A stretch of 64,000 nucleotides of DNA, taken from NCBI GenBank assembly GCA_001724265.1, contig MEDY01000007.1, positions 98,196-162,195 on the forward strand. The letters are read 5' to 3'. The notes beneath the pieces are model-generated. The model was not told where the DNA came from and ran no database searches. It saw only the letters and a program-made list of their open reading frames with translations. A program made the translations under genes and the position numbers. Positions 43,663 through 55,036 of the stretch are shown piece after piece (position 1 is the stretch's first letter; each line of letters opens with the position of its first letter). This DNA comes from Rhizaria sp. SCN 62-66. Lineage: Eukaryota; Rhizaria, unplaced.

Positions 43663-45818
43663 GCGAAGGATACAGGAGGGCAAGCCGACCCTGACTGAGG
43701 ATGTGGGAGAGAGAAGGAGAACCAACAAAGATGGGTTTGTGCAAAGTTCTTTGAGTTTCGACTGCTGTGGAAGGACAATGAGAAGTCAAAAGAGTGTGAT
43801 TAGAATTTTGTAAATCAAAATAGTGTGACTCGTATAATTTCACCACGTTGCATCATATTCACAGGATATAGAGCGTAATAAAACCATTTTGAAGAAGAAC
43901 AATGCATGTTGAATGTGTGCGGGGGATGCGCCCAACGAATGGTAGCTTGCGCGCTAATAATATCCTTTCGGGCAAAATCGTCGTGATATAGTGTAAATCG
44001 TTACGGTTATATTCTGATATTTCATCAACATCCGATTTCCCCGACTCAAGCACCTTAAATTTCATGCAGGAAAAGGGGCCCTCCTCTCTCTCCATCGACC
44101 GATCGTTTTCGGCCAGTCTGTCAGCATGCAAACTAGACTTGTGGTGATAACGAAAAGAGCTTCGATATGCGGTATAACAAAGGCATACCGTTATTAACCT
44201 CAAGATTCAGCGCGCTTTAAGTACTTTTTATTTAAAATCGTGAATTATTACTGTCAGATCAAGATCTTTTCAAGATTGTGTATCACCATGAACCCTCAAA
44301 ATTTAGTTTGGGACGCAAGCTTAGATTATTTCTTCAAGTGGCCTACTGCTCCCGAGTGCCCTCCACACCATTGAGAGCAAATTATCGTCATAGAATGATG
44401 CAATTCAGCCACGTTGCCAGGAGCTCAAAGCTGCGTGCTGTCGTCGGACTTGCTGTCACGACGAAGAATGAACGGTGACGACAATCATAGTCTTACGAAT
44501 CTTGTGTGGTTACTCCACCAGCAGTCCCATAGGGGTCGCAGAGATGCAGCGTGTTGACATCCCAGAGCAGACGTCAAAAGTCGTCTGAGCCCACAGTTAT
44601 GCCACGCGTCTGACCTGTCGGGAGGAGCGCAAGAGCAATCTTTGACCTGCCCCAGCAACAGAGCAAAGTCACGTCCTTCTCCTTCGCAGCGAGCAGTGTG
44701 AGCACTCGCGCTTTCGAGCTGCAAGCTCGCCACTTTAGCCTCGGCCAGCGCACACGCGATTTCAGCCTTGCTGCACGAGATGTCTCAGCTACAGCCAGCT
44801 TCGCCGCTGCCCCGTCTTAACCGCTGGAGAAAGCAGCCCTCACAGCAGCCTCAGCCGGGGCCAGTTGCAAAAGCTCGACACTTATCCCTGCGCACTTAAG
44901 CTCCGCCGTTGCCAGATTGAGCGCAGTGTTGGCCAAGGTAAACTCGGCTTCTGGAACGAGACTGGGGAGCCCACGCTTCGCTGCGAAGAGTTGCGCCGAG
45001 CCCTTGATAGCCAGCTGGGTCGAGGCAAAGCCGACGGCGTCCGTAAGGGTTGCCAGCAGATTGTTATGCGACTCTGAGTTGCTGGGAACATGTTGTGGTT
45101 AAATGAACGCAACGGTGGTGGCCGGAGCTGAACCTAAAGATGAAGTGTCCTCGGCGGAGGCACTGTGAAGCTCACCATTAAGGGGACGCTTGCGCGAGCT
45201 TTTTGTCGTGCTTGGACACTTACAATCCTGTGACATAGTATTCATCAGTCTGTTGAATTTTAAAATCAAGATATTTTGCGGAAATAGGAGCTCATGAGCT
45301 CTAGGAAGGGAAGAACACGAGTTGGTACACGTGCACTGAAGAGGCCTTCGCGGAACAAGTTGTCACAACACGCGCAGGAACAATGCAAGACAAAAAGTAA
45401 TCACTTAATATACAGCATGTATAATGAAATTAAATAATCTTACTTGCTCGTCGTTCAAGGACATCTATACAAGTTGAGCAACATATCTCTTCGCGGTCAA
45501 TGGTCTCTAGTTCTGGGTGACCGTAAGACGATGGTCGTGTCAACTTGCTAATTCAAGAGGATGTATCTCATCACAAAATCCGTCAGGAAAGATACCAACC
45601 AACTCTCTGTGATATATCTTGCTTTTTGTGTCTGTCTTGTCAATTAAACATCTAACACTCATAACTCACCTCTCTACGACTCACTTTTGTTTCCATTCCT
45701 CACTCTCATCACTGTTCCCTGATCAGTCGTTACCTCGGCCCCCAACAGCGCGACACGAAGGCGCCCAACGCTGTGCTGTCAACGCTGAGGCTTGGCGCGA
45801 GTCCTTCCACTCTTAACG
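43663..45818. promoter_or_regulatory. Long divergent spacer, prominin-like / CDK5RAP3
   Basis: 2.16 kb between divergent starts. Next to 43662 it is purine-rich on the + strand (leader of the minus gene). CGACCGA occurs at 44096-44102. A GC-richer block at 44485-45105 is listed as a possible relic. Bases 45640-45800 are pyrimidine-rich and are the probable leader of CDK5RAP3. No RNA gene was recognised. Confidence 0.4.
44485..45105 (-). pseudogene. Possible Ala-rich coding relic
   Basis: On the minus strand this GC-richer block reads like local coding sequence in pieces: TLANTALNLATAELKCAGIS and APAEAAVRAAFSSG, a TAA, then AAAKLAVAETSRAARLK, a frame shift near 44750, and ALAEAKVASLQLESASAHTA. 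The Ala/Leu/Glu-rich helical composition matches the big genes here, but stops and a frame change break it and no ATG or family is evident. It is best explained as a decayed gene fragment; the parent is unknown. Confidence 0.3.
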
Positions 45819-48239
45819 ATGTCTGTCATCGCCTCAGGCTTTGACGGCGTCGAAGTCATCGGTCCGTTCCGCTTCCCTTCATTCACGAACAAATCTCTTC
45901 CTGGTACCTTCTCATATGAGTAAAACTCACTGCTTTTGTCTGCATTGTGTATCTGCGTTATTGTCACAGACATTAATCTTGAAAAGCTGCTCGCCTGGTT
46001 GGCGGAACGCTCCCTCATTGCCCCCAACGCGACGGAGCTCGTCAAGGCTCTGCACAACCACATCCGCTCGCTACTCGCCTCCGTGCCGCAGGAAACTAAG
46101 CCGGACATCGCGCCGCTGCTCTTTCCGCACGCGCCCGCACTTGTTGCCGCTATACTGGCGTCCGACTCTCCGGCCACGCTTGCCAACGCCACAAACCCGG
46201 CATCCTCATTCATCGCATCCGTCTGTTCGTCAACATCGTCATCGTCGTCGACGGCGTCGCTGTCGTCGTCGGTCGCGTCCGAGGCCGCAGCACACAGCAT
46301 CTCCTATCCGGCCTGCCTCGCGATCACCGCCGCGCTTGAGCGCCACACGACCGTGCGTCTGCGCCGCCGCGCGCGCACCCTGCTGGGGTATCCCGCGACG
46401 CCGCTGTTGCGCTCCTGGACCGCAGTGGCGACCGCGTACGAGACCAAGAACCTCTTCCTGGCTGAGGCCGCGCGCGCGCTCTCCGCGCTGGCGCTCACCG
46501 CGCTCCCGGCCGGCCAGCGCGCCGTTGCGGCGGCCCGCAAAGCCGCCGCGGAGCGTGACGCGCGCGCTCTGACGCTCGCGGCGGGGGCGGCGCGCGCGGG
46601 GCGGGCCTTCGACGCCGACGCGGCCGCGGCGGGGCTCGAGGCAGAGGCGGTGGCCAGCGTGGCGCAGGCGGCCGCGCACGAGGCCGGTAAGATTACCGCA
46701 AAGGCAGACGCGGCTGTTGCTGCAGCCACAGCTGCACTAGCAGCAGCTAACGCAAACGCAAAGAACAGTGCCATAGCCAATTCGACCGCGAATGCGGCGA
46801 CGTTAGCTGCGGCTGCGAGCAAGGCTGCCGACGCCGCGGACGACGCGGCCGCGGCCGTCGCCGCGCTGGCCCGGGCCCCGCCGTCTGCGCTGCCCGCCGT
46901 GGTCGAGGCTGCGCTGGCGCGCTCCAGCGGGGGCCGCACGCACGCGCTGCTGCTCGAGGTGGCCGCGCAGACGCGCACGGCGGGCGTCGCCGCGGCCGCG
47001 CTCTACTACGGCGAGTGGGCGCGCCGCTGCGACGGCGCGGCGGCGACTGCCGGCGACTGCGAGCAGAAGCAGTGCGTGCGCGACTGTGGGCAGGACGCTA
47101 CTGCGGAGGGTGACTGTGAGCGCGGAGCGATAGCGAGGCTGCGGCACGTGCTGCCGGCCCTGGCTGCGGTGCTCACGCAGAGCATTGGCGAGACTGTCAC
47201 AGACACGGCGCCCTCTGCGAACAACGCAAAGTCTGCAAGTGCGGCTGTAACCAGTGGCCGTGAGCAGCGGCAGACTGACGGCGGCGACTGTGGTGATATT
47301 GACTGGGGCGAGATTGGGTTTGATGTCGAAGCAGACTCGACAGTCGCCGCTGAGAGTGACAATAATAATGCGAACATGAAGAATAACACAAACAGTGCTG
47401 GCGCTGGAGAGATTGACTGGAACTTTAGCGTGATCGAAGAAAACGACTCTTACTCGAATGACTCAAAACTTGCGGACTCTAGTTCGACTCTTGTTTCTTC
47501 TTCTGCGTCAGCTGAGAACAAAGATAAGCCTCGGCGACTTAACTTATGGCTCGCCGAGTCCCGCCACGCGCTCGCCGCGGACCTCACTGAGCTCGAGTCC
47601 TTCTACACGATGCGCCTGAGCGAGATCCAGAGCAACGAGAAGGCGACGGCTGCGGGCATGGCGTTGAGTGGCGTCATTGCCGCGTTCCTGCCCGTTGCGA
47701 CAATCAACGTTGCTGCGCTGCTCGATGAGTGCACCGGAGCGAACGACAACGCAACTAAGGCTAACGGTGACAGCAGCGATAAGACCGCTGCGTCCCCGTT
47801 ATCCTGGCTCCGGTCCGACGCCGCTGCGGCGACCGCTGCCACCGCGCCCGGCGTCATCCTTCTCACCGACACCTCGCGGATGCAGTCCTGGTTGTCCCAG
47901 TCCGTGGCTCCCCCTCTGCGTGCACTGACCCAGGGCTCTGGCCCGCTGCAGCAGCACCTGCTGCTCACCGTCTCGGCCCGCGCGCGCGCAGCGGCCGCGG
48001 CGCGACTGGCGCAGGCCGCGCTGCAGGGCCCCGCGCTGGCGGCGCGCGCTGCGGCCGCGGCGGCGCGGGCTGCCGCGGCGCGCGCGGAGGCCGCGAAAGA
48101 GACCGCAGAGGGGGAGGGCGTGCGGCGGCGCGCGAAATAGCTTAAGACGAGTCTGGAGGACGCGCTGGGGAGGATTATCAAGAAGAAAGTCAAGCTGTTT
48201 GTCGCTGCAGAGTCGACAGCGGCGACCGGCGACGAGTGA
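45819..48239 (+). CDS. CDK5RAP3: CDK5RAP3 (UFM1 E3 ligase complex subunit)
   Basis: Exons 45819-45903 and 45970-48239 (phase 1; donor GTACCT, acceptor CACAG; 66-bp intron) give 784 aa if TAG at 48138-48140 is decoded; ends in TGA. The splice joins KSLP to DINLEKLLAWLAERSL, matching the human start (LPxDI...KLLDWLVDR). CDK5RAP3 binds UFL1-UFBP1 and steers UFMylation of 60S ribosomes at the ER. The middle carries the family's tandem acidic DWG repeats that bind UFM1: DIDWGEIGFDVEAD (about 470) and GEIDWNFSVIEEND (about 510). FYTMRLSEI and the C-terminal helical region follow. Ala-rich helical insertions (about 180-340) make it longer than the human protein (about 506 aa). The family's final Lys-rich helix lies after the TAG (SLEDALGRIIKKKVKLF). 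Confidence 0.88.
48138..48140 (+). other. In-frame TAG near the CDK5RAP3 C-terminus
   Basis: The frame reads EGVRRRAK, TAG, LKTSLEDALGRIIKKKVKLF and ends 32 codons later at TGA. In human CDK5RAP3 the protein ends with a comparable helix (KELQKLIEADISKRY type), so the extension is family-like, not random. The base after TAG is C. Confidence 0.85.
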
Positions 48240-48754
48240 TGTGTGTCTCTGCTTACAATATCAGAAAGGTTACATAGAAACAAGATTCGATTTTTACACA
48301 AGTTGTTTTACAAATTTGAAAAATACATTTGTTTATTTTACTATTGGCTTTAAGTTTGAACAAATATGTGGCGTTAATTTTCTGTTGCAGTTTTGTCTTG
48401 ACGCTTTTGTCACCACACATTGTCCTTCCGCAACATCAGTTGTTGCTGCTCGGTTTTGTTAAGTTGCAAGCTTTGCTGTAGTGGTCGCAGCAATGCGGCC
48501 ACAGCTAGTCAAGCCACAACATCACACAAACGAGCTACTCCGACTACGTCAAACGCGCAGCCGTCAAACTAAACTATCATTAGACCAGTGACACAACGTT
48601 ATCTTGGGTCGTCGCTCACATCGTACTCTCAAACAAACAGACAAACGAAAGGAAGAAAAAAAGCATGTTCTTAAAACATATGCATATCTTTTTCAAAACA
48701 CAAATTTACACCAGCATTCCTTCAAACGCATTTAGCCGCGGATCTAAGTGGCAC
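48240..48754. other. Convergent 3' spacer
   Basis: 515 bp, AT-rich, between CDK5RAP3 and the Trx-C2 gene. No gene seen. The TAA that ends the minus gene overlaps a GTAAGT, so a further small 3' exon cannot be excluded, but no partner exon is evident. Confidence 0.45.
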
Positions 48755-51700
48755 TTACTCGTCAGCGACATCGGCAACGGGGGACGCGACGGCGGAGTCC
48801 GCAGCAGGGGCCTCGGCGGCAGCGGCGGCAGCAGACTCAGCGTCAGCGGCAGGGGCAGCGACAGGGACGGCCTCAGCAGGGACAGCCTCAGCAGCGGCGG
48901 GGGCAGCAGCCTCAGCCTCAGCCAACGCCGGCTCAGCAGCCTCAGCGGCGGCGGGGACGGGCGAGGCAGGCTCAGCCGCCGCAGCAGCAGCATCAGCAGC
49001 GGAAGCAGAAGCAGCGGGAGCCTCGGCCTCGGCAGCAGCGGGGGCGGCGACAGGGGACGCGGGGGCCGGCACGGGGGAGGCGGAGGCCTTAGGGCTGGCA
49101 GGCGCCGCAGGCTCTGCAGCAGCAGCAACGGGAGCGGGGGCCTCAGCGGCAGCCTCAGGGGCAGCGGGGGCCGCCTCAGCCGCAGCCTTGGGGCTAGCAG
49201 GCGAGGGCGCGGGCGCGGCGGCAGGGGCAGCCTCGGCAGCCTCGGCGGCGTGAACGGGCTGGGCCTCGGCAGGGGCGGACTCGGCAGCGGCCTCGGGGGC
49301 AGCGGCAACGGGCGCCTCTGCAGCAGCAGCGGCGGCGGGCTCAGCCTCCACACCAGCGGGAGCGGCCTCAACGTCGGCGGCCGCAGTCGGCGCCTCGCCC
49401 TGAGCGGCGGCGGCGGCGGGGTCAGCAACCTCACCATGGGTGGCAGGCGCCTCGGCAGCAGCCTCAACAGCAGCCTCGGGGGCGGCCTCAGACGCAACAG
49501 CGGCGGCTGCGGCGGGGGGCGCGAGGGCGGCCAGGTCGAGCGGCAGCGGGCGCAGGGTGACGAGGCACGGGGCGCCGTCGGCACCGACGATGGGCTCGCC
49601 CGTCGCCGACGAAGTCAGCGGGGCCTGGAACTCGTTCGCCTCCTGAAATAGCAATAGTGAACACAGAGGTAGCATAGATGTGAGTGAGGAATCATGGAGA
49701 ACAAAAATCATGTAGAGTGAGTTCACATAAATGTGATCAATGCTGTTCATCTAGATATCGCGTGTTTAGCGTACCTGGATCTCGGTGGCCGACGCGTACT
49801 GCGCGGCGAGCGCGGCGACGTCGATGTCGGCCCAGCCCAGCAGGCGGTCCGTCTTGACCTCGAGCGCGGCCGCAGCAGCCGCAGCAGCCTCAGCGGCAGC
49901 CGCAGCAGCGGCCTCAGCCTCGGGACCCTCGGCCGCAGCGCCCTCGACGGCGGCTGCGGCGGCAGCAGCAGCGGCGGCGGCGTTGGCAGCGGCGGCGGCG
50001 TCCTCGTCCGACACGTCGAAGAGCGAGAAGCGGTAGATGGTGGCGGTGCCGCGCGGGAGCTTGATCGCAGCCTGCACGGGCGCCGGGAAGTGCGGCGACG
50101 CGTTTCCGGGCACGATCGCGGTCTGCGCGTAGTGCTCGAACACAGCCTCCTTCTCGGCAGCCTCGCCGTCAGCGGCGGCGCTGGAGGACTCGGCGAGCGC
50201 GTAGACCACGCACATGGGGTTCACGGTCCCGCGCTCGGGCTCCAACAGCGGCAGGTTCGCGCACGAGATGGCGAAGCGCACCGCGGGGATGGTGCTAATG
50301 TCCGCGTGCGCGGGGTCTGCAGCGGCGGCGGCGGCGGCGGCCTCGGCGGCAGCGGCCTCGGCGGCAGCAGCGGCGGCGGCGGCCGAGTCCGCAGAGTCTG
50401 TCTCGGTCGCGGCGGGGCCCGATGCGCCGGCGGGGGGCACTTCGGCCGTGGCCTCGGACGACGCGGACGCCGCGGCCGAGGCGGCGACGGCGGCGACGGC
50501 GGCCTCGGCGGCGAAGCTGCGGTAGGGGAACTGCGGGACGTCGCTGCAGAGCGTGAGCACGAGTTCGGCGTGTGTGTCCGCGCCGGCGCCGCTGGGCACG
50601 GGCGCGCCGTCGTTGCCGACGAGCGGCAGCACGAACTCGCGGGGCCCCGCGGGCGTGAGCACGGCCTCGAGCGCGTCGCGCAGGTCGACCTTAACCGAGG
50701 CGAGGATGTCGCGCTCCGAGATGGAGCCGCTGTCCTCGACGTCGAACACGGTAAAGCGGTACGTGATGGGCGCGATCACGGGGTCGTACTCGAGCGGCGC
50801 GACGCTGTGCTCGTCGTACACCGGGTTCGCGCTCTGCTTGACCCAGTCCGACTGGCCCGCGATGGCGTACATGCCCGTCGCGTTGTCCTTGCGGTACACG
50901 ACAACAAGCGACGACGTTGACGCGGGCAGGTGGCGGCACGAGAGCCGGAACGCCAGCGACTGCGACGCCGCGAGCGAGGCCTCGACCGCGGCGGCGAGGT
51001 CGGCTGGGCTCGCGTCAGCGGCGTTGAGCGGGCCGCGGGCGCCGCGCGCGCCGTCGCCGCCGTTAAGCCCGTCCGCGGAGGACGAGGACGACATGGTGAC
51101 GGGCTCGGCCTCGACGGGCGGCGGCACGGGGAACACTGTCACGCGCACGTGCGCGTCCTTGAGGGGCTCGCCGTGGCGCGAGAGCGGGGCCGTGAACTGG
51201 CGCTGCGTGTTGGAGGCGACGGTGACGAAGGCCTCGGCCAGCAGGTCGGCCTCATCGACGCGCGACAGCCAGTCGGGCTGCGCCGCGTCGGCGACGTCGT
51301 AGAGCGCGAGGCGCAGGCGCTCAGGGCGCTTGGAGTAGACGTGGACGGGGATGAGGCCCTCGAACGCGGGGTCGTGGTCGGGCACGCCCTTGGGCTCAGT
51401 GTGGCCGATACCGATGGTGTACTGGTCGTTATCGTCGGCCACAGAGCACACCACCACGGGCTCGCACTTGCCCGAGGCCTCGGAGACGGGCAGGTTCACG
51501 GCCTCAATGCCGAGCTCGGCCAGCGAGACCACGCCGACGGCGGAGGCGCGCAGCGACACGGTGGCGCGCGGGATCGGGGAGCCGGAGGCGTCGAGCAGGG
51601 CCAGGTCGATGGCGCCGCCCGCGCCGCCGCCGGCGCGGAGCACGGTGTAGAGGTCGACGACGGCCTCGCCGAGGAGGTTGCCGTCGTGCGGGGCGCGCTC

Positions 51701-54049
51701 GTGCAGCGGCAGCACGTCGTAGACGGCGATGCGCAGCGAGGACTTGACGTCGTCCTCGTCGGCGGGGGCGTCGACGAGCACGTCCTTGAGGAACGACAGT
51801 GCCACGGTGGGATCGGTCGAGTCGGCGAGGCGCTCGGACTGGGCGATGAGCGTGTCGTGCTGCTGTGTGTCGACGTTCTTGGCGTAGACGGCGACAACGG
51901 GCAGCGACAGGCCTTGCCAGTCGGAACGGCGCAGGCCGGACGCGCGGAAGCGGAGGCAGATCTTGTCCTGCGGGTCCTTGGGCGGGTACGCGGGGCGGCG
52001 CGGCGGCATGTGCGTGGCCTCGACCGTGAGCACGACGCTCTCGCCCAGCAGCTCGTTCTTGAGGTTGCGCAGCTGCAGCGTGAGTGGGTCGGACCTCTTA
52101 CCCACGGGCACGGACCACAGCGAGTACTGCTCCACGGGCACCTCGGGCACAAAGCCGGACATGTCCACGGCGCCCGTCGCCGGGTCAGGCGTCTGCGTAG
52201 CCTGATAGGCCTGCGCCTGCGCCGCGACCACGGCTTCGGCATCGGCCGTGGGCAGCGAGGCCACGAACGACGACAGCGGCGCCGTCGCCCAGCCGACGAG
52301 CGCCTTGGACGGGTACGTGGGGTCGAACTCCTCAGCGTCGTACACAGCGAACTTGAGCAGACGCGGGAGGTCGGAGTAGAACTCGACGGGGATGCCCTGT
52401 GCGAACACGGGGTCAGTGGTTCCACGCTTCACCTCGGTGGTGCCCAGCGGCACGAAGGTGATCTCGTTAGCATCCTGGACGGACACGCACACGATCGAGT
52501 CGGAGCGGCCCAGCGCCTCGATGAACGGCAGGCTCTTGCACGAGATCTGGAGGCGCGTCTGGTGGCGCGAGCCGGGGAACTTGGACAGGCGCGCGTTGCA
52601 CATGAGCGTGCCGGGCGACGCGCCAACCTCCTGGCTGCGTGCGGTGAGCGGGTACACCGCGACAGGGGGCTCGGCGTGCGCGGCCGCGGCCTCGCCGCCA
52701 GTGGCCTCGTAGATGTGGCTGAGGTCCACGACGACGGAGCCGGTGATAGCGGCCTCGAGCTGCTCCGCAGTCTGCGTCGCCACGTCCACCTCGGAGTCGA
52801 AGTCGTACACGCACAGCAGGAACTCGGACGAGTGTTTGACCTTGGGGGCCTCCTTGACCAGCGCCGCGGCCTTGGCGAGGTGCGCAACGAAGTCCTCGCT
52901 GGGCGCGCCGACCTGGGCGTCGACCACGGACGTGATCTCGTCCTCCTCGCGCTTCTTGAGGTCCGCGTTGAGCGTCACGCCCAGCACCTCGGGGTCCAGC
53001 TTGAAGCTCGTGCTGAAGACCGGGTTCAGCGGCGTGCAGTTGCGTTCCGTCGTGCCCAGCAGGCGAACGAACTCGCCCGTCACGGGGTGCGTCGGCGCCG
53101 CCGTGGCGCCGTTGGCGCCTCTCAACGCGGCGCCGCCGGCGCTGCCGTGGGCGCCGCCGGCCGGGAGCGTCTGCGGCGGGCGCGCGTAGAGTGCGACGAC
53201 GGGAAACGAGCCCGCCTGCGCGTCCGACTTGACGTGGTCCTCGAGGGCAACGCTGAGGTAGAGCGTGAGCAGCTCCAGCGGCGGGCGGCGCAGGCGCTCC
53301 TTCTCGAAGGCGGCCTTGCGCCGGGCCTGCTCCTCGAGCAGCAGCTTGCGGCGGGACTTGCGCTTGCGGCCGCCGCGGGAAGCGTCGGGCGCGAGGTCCA
53401 TTCTGGACAGCATCGCCGGCTCGGGCGTGGTCTGGGAGAGCAGGCAGTTGAGGATGTAGTTGATCTTGGGCGGGTTGGGGAAGGCCACCTCGAAGCGGAT
53501 CTCGCCGTCCTGGAAGATCAGGAATACGGGGCGCGGGGAGTCGTACGACGTGAAGCGCTCGAGCTTGGGGATGGTGATCGAGTCGCCGCGCAGAGGGTCT
53601 TGGAGGAGCGACTTGGAGAGCTCGTCGAGGCCCATGTCGGACGAGGAGGAGGAAGAGCCGGAGCCGGAGTTGAATGCCGGGGAGAGACCGCGGTAGGTGG
53701 TCTTGGTGCTGCGCTTGTACTCGTCCTCGGGGGAGAAGCGCTCCGTCTCCTTGCGCTTGAGACCAGCGTCGTCGGTCTCGCGCTTCTTCTTGGCCTCCTC
53801 CTGCAGGGCCGCGGTGGTGTCCTGCACGATCTTGGCGACGTTGATGGTGAGCCACGAAACCTTGTCCTCTGCGTCATCGACAGAGAGCATGAAGCTTTGG
53901 ATGTTCTGCGTGTACGACGCGCATGAACCGAAGAAGGAGTTGTATACCTCAACGATCAGGATGCGGTGGTCCTCGAGGTGCTTGAGCCAGTCCTGGACAG
54001 TATTCACAGGTGTGCGATAGTCCTTGACTAGCTGGTTACCACGGGAAGC
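48755..54049 (-). CDS. Thioredoxin-fold protein with about six C2-like domains
   Basis: Exons 54049-49775 and 49642-48755 (phase 0; donor GTACGC, acceptor TTCAG) give at least 1720 aa, ending in TAA. There is no ATG before a TAA just upstream of 54049, which is preceded by CTAACAG, so a small first exon is needed; ATGAGACCGTTC at 54202-54191 followed by GTAAAC is a candidate. Residues 1-190 have the layout of NME8-type thioredoxin domains (DWLKHLEDHRILIVEVYNSF, RPVFLIFQDGEIRFEV), but the redox motif is degenerate (FFGSC, one Cys). Then come repeated C2-like units: LTLYLSVALEDH, RLQISCKSLPFIEALGRSDS, KICLRFRASGLRRSDWQG, the VVSLAELG unit, FRLSCRHLPASTSSLVVVYR and VRFAISCANLPLL. They resemble copine C2 domains and mostly lack obvious Ca-binding Asp pairs. 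The tail is about 200 residues of Ala/Glu/Pro. An axonemal or membrane-docking scaffold is inferred. Confidence 0.75.
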
Positions 54050-55036
54050 CTGTTAGCACGGCGCAACAGCGAAGTGGGTCGATGCAAGTAGAGTTCAAAA
54101 GGGGTTGATAGCAGTGAGAAGAGTCTCATGTGTGCTACAAAGTCATAGAAAGATTATAGCAGGCAAAAGGCAGGACGGGAGCAGGTTTACGAACGGTCTC
54201 ATGAAAGTCGGTCGGCGCGTCGAGAAGGAGTTCAACTCAGCCCAAGTCGATCGTCAAGCGCGCCAAAAATTAAATATTACGTAGAGCCAAACACAATTTG
54301 TCGACGTACCATGATTTCTCAGCTATGGATACAGGAATATCCCCTTAGAATGCAAAAGAAATATTTCTCCCTGCCGTTACCATGACCTCCCCGGCCCACC
54401 GCTTTAAAGCAGGTCGCCAACTAGACCGAGCTGCTAGCGACCGTGGGCGTCTGTGGAAGCGAAGTAACCCTGCAGAGTGCACAACCGCGGGCTAAATGAG
54501 GACTTAACTTGCGTTTCATTACTATCTTTTGAATAATAATACGTCTTGATGTGGTTTCTTAACTGTATCTTTCTGGTCAGACTCCATGACGGATTCTTTA
54601 GGCAGAACTATCTGTAACGGATCTCTCTTTTCTCGCTCGCCCTCCATCAGGCGCCCGTTGCTTTCGGTCTCCAAGCGACTCCCTCGTGAAGCAGCTCGCT
54701 CCTTATGGAGTGTTGACTAGTGCTTAGTAATGCCCTGGAGTATTTTCAGGCTAGGCCACGGTTATATCTCTGGATCCCTATATGAACCCCGTCATCTCAC
54801 CCTGCCTTGGTCGCCTCTCATCGCCTCTTGCTTCTAACCTGCAGGAACAGCTTCCCCAAGCGTCTCCTTCACCAAACCACTCTTTGCTGGCAACAGCGTT
54901 CCTCCTTAACACACATCCTTACCGCGGCTTGGTGCGTGACGCTCACTTCGCCACGACATCTGTCCGTGTTGTCACAGTCAGTGTCACTCACACAACTGCC
55001 AGCGTGCGCTTTCACTTCCCTGTGACTGACTGACCA
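54050..55036. promoter_or_regulatory. Divergent promoter region, Trx-C2 / DUF4795
   Basis: 987 bp between divergent genes. It holds the candidate first exon of the Trx-C2 gene (54191-54202), TCGGTCG at 54208-54214 and a GC-rich patch at about 54390-54500 (ACTAGACCGAGCTGCTAGCG). Bases 54790-55030 are pyrimidine-rich and are the likely leader of the + gene. I checked the GC patch for a tRNA fold and saw no T-loop. Confidence 0.45.

Noticed and set aside
4944-48140. In-frame TAGs as sequencing errors or pseudogene breaks
   Set aside because: All four are the same stop codon, each gene has only one, flanking frames are intact and conserved, and no gene shows a TAA, TGA or frameshift break.
48755-48770. 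GTAAGT overlapping the terminal TAA of the Trx-C2 gene as a splice donor
   Set aside because: Its GTAAG form differs from every other donor in the window, and no plausible downstream exon is seen.
54390-54500. GC-rich patch that looks like a tRNA
   Set aside because: No GTTCRA T-loop and no seven-base acceptor pairing could be found. I scanned the other spacers by eye for tRNAs, including one with a CUA anticodon, and found none; a covariance-model scan would be decisive.
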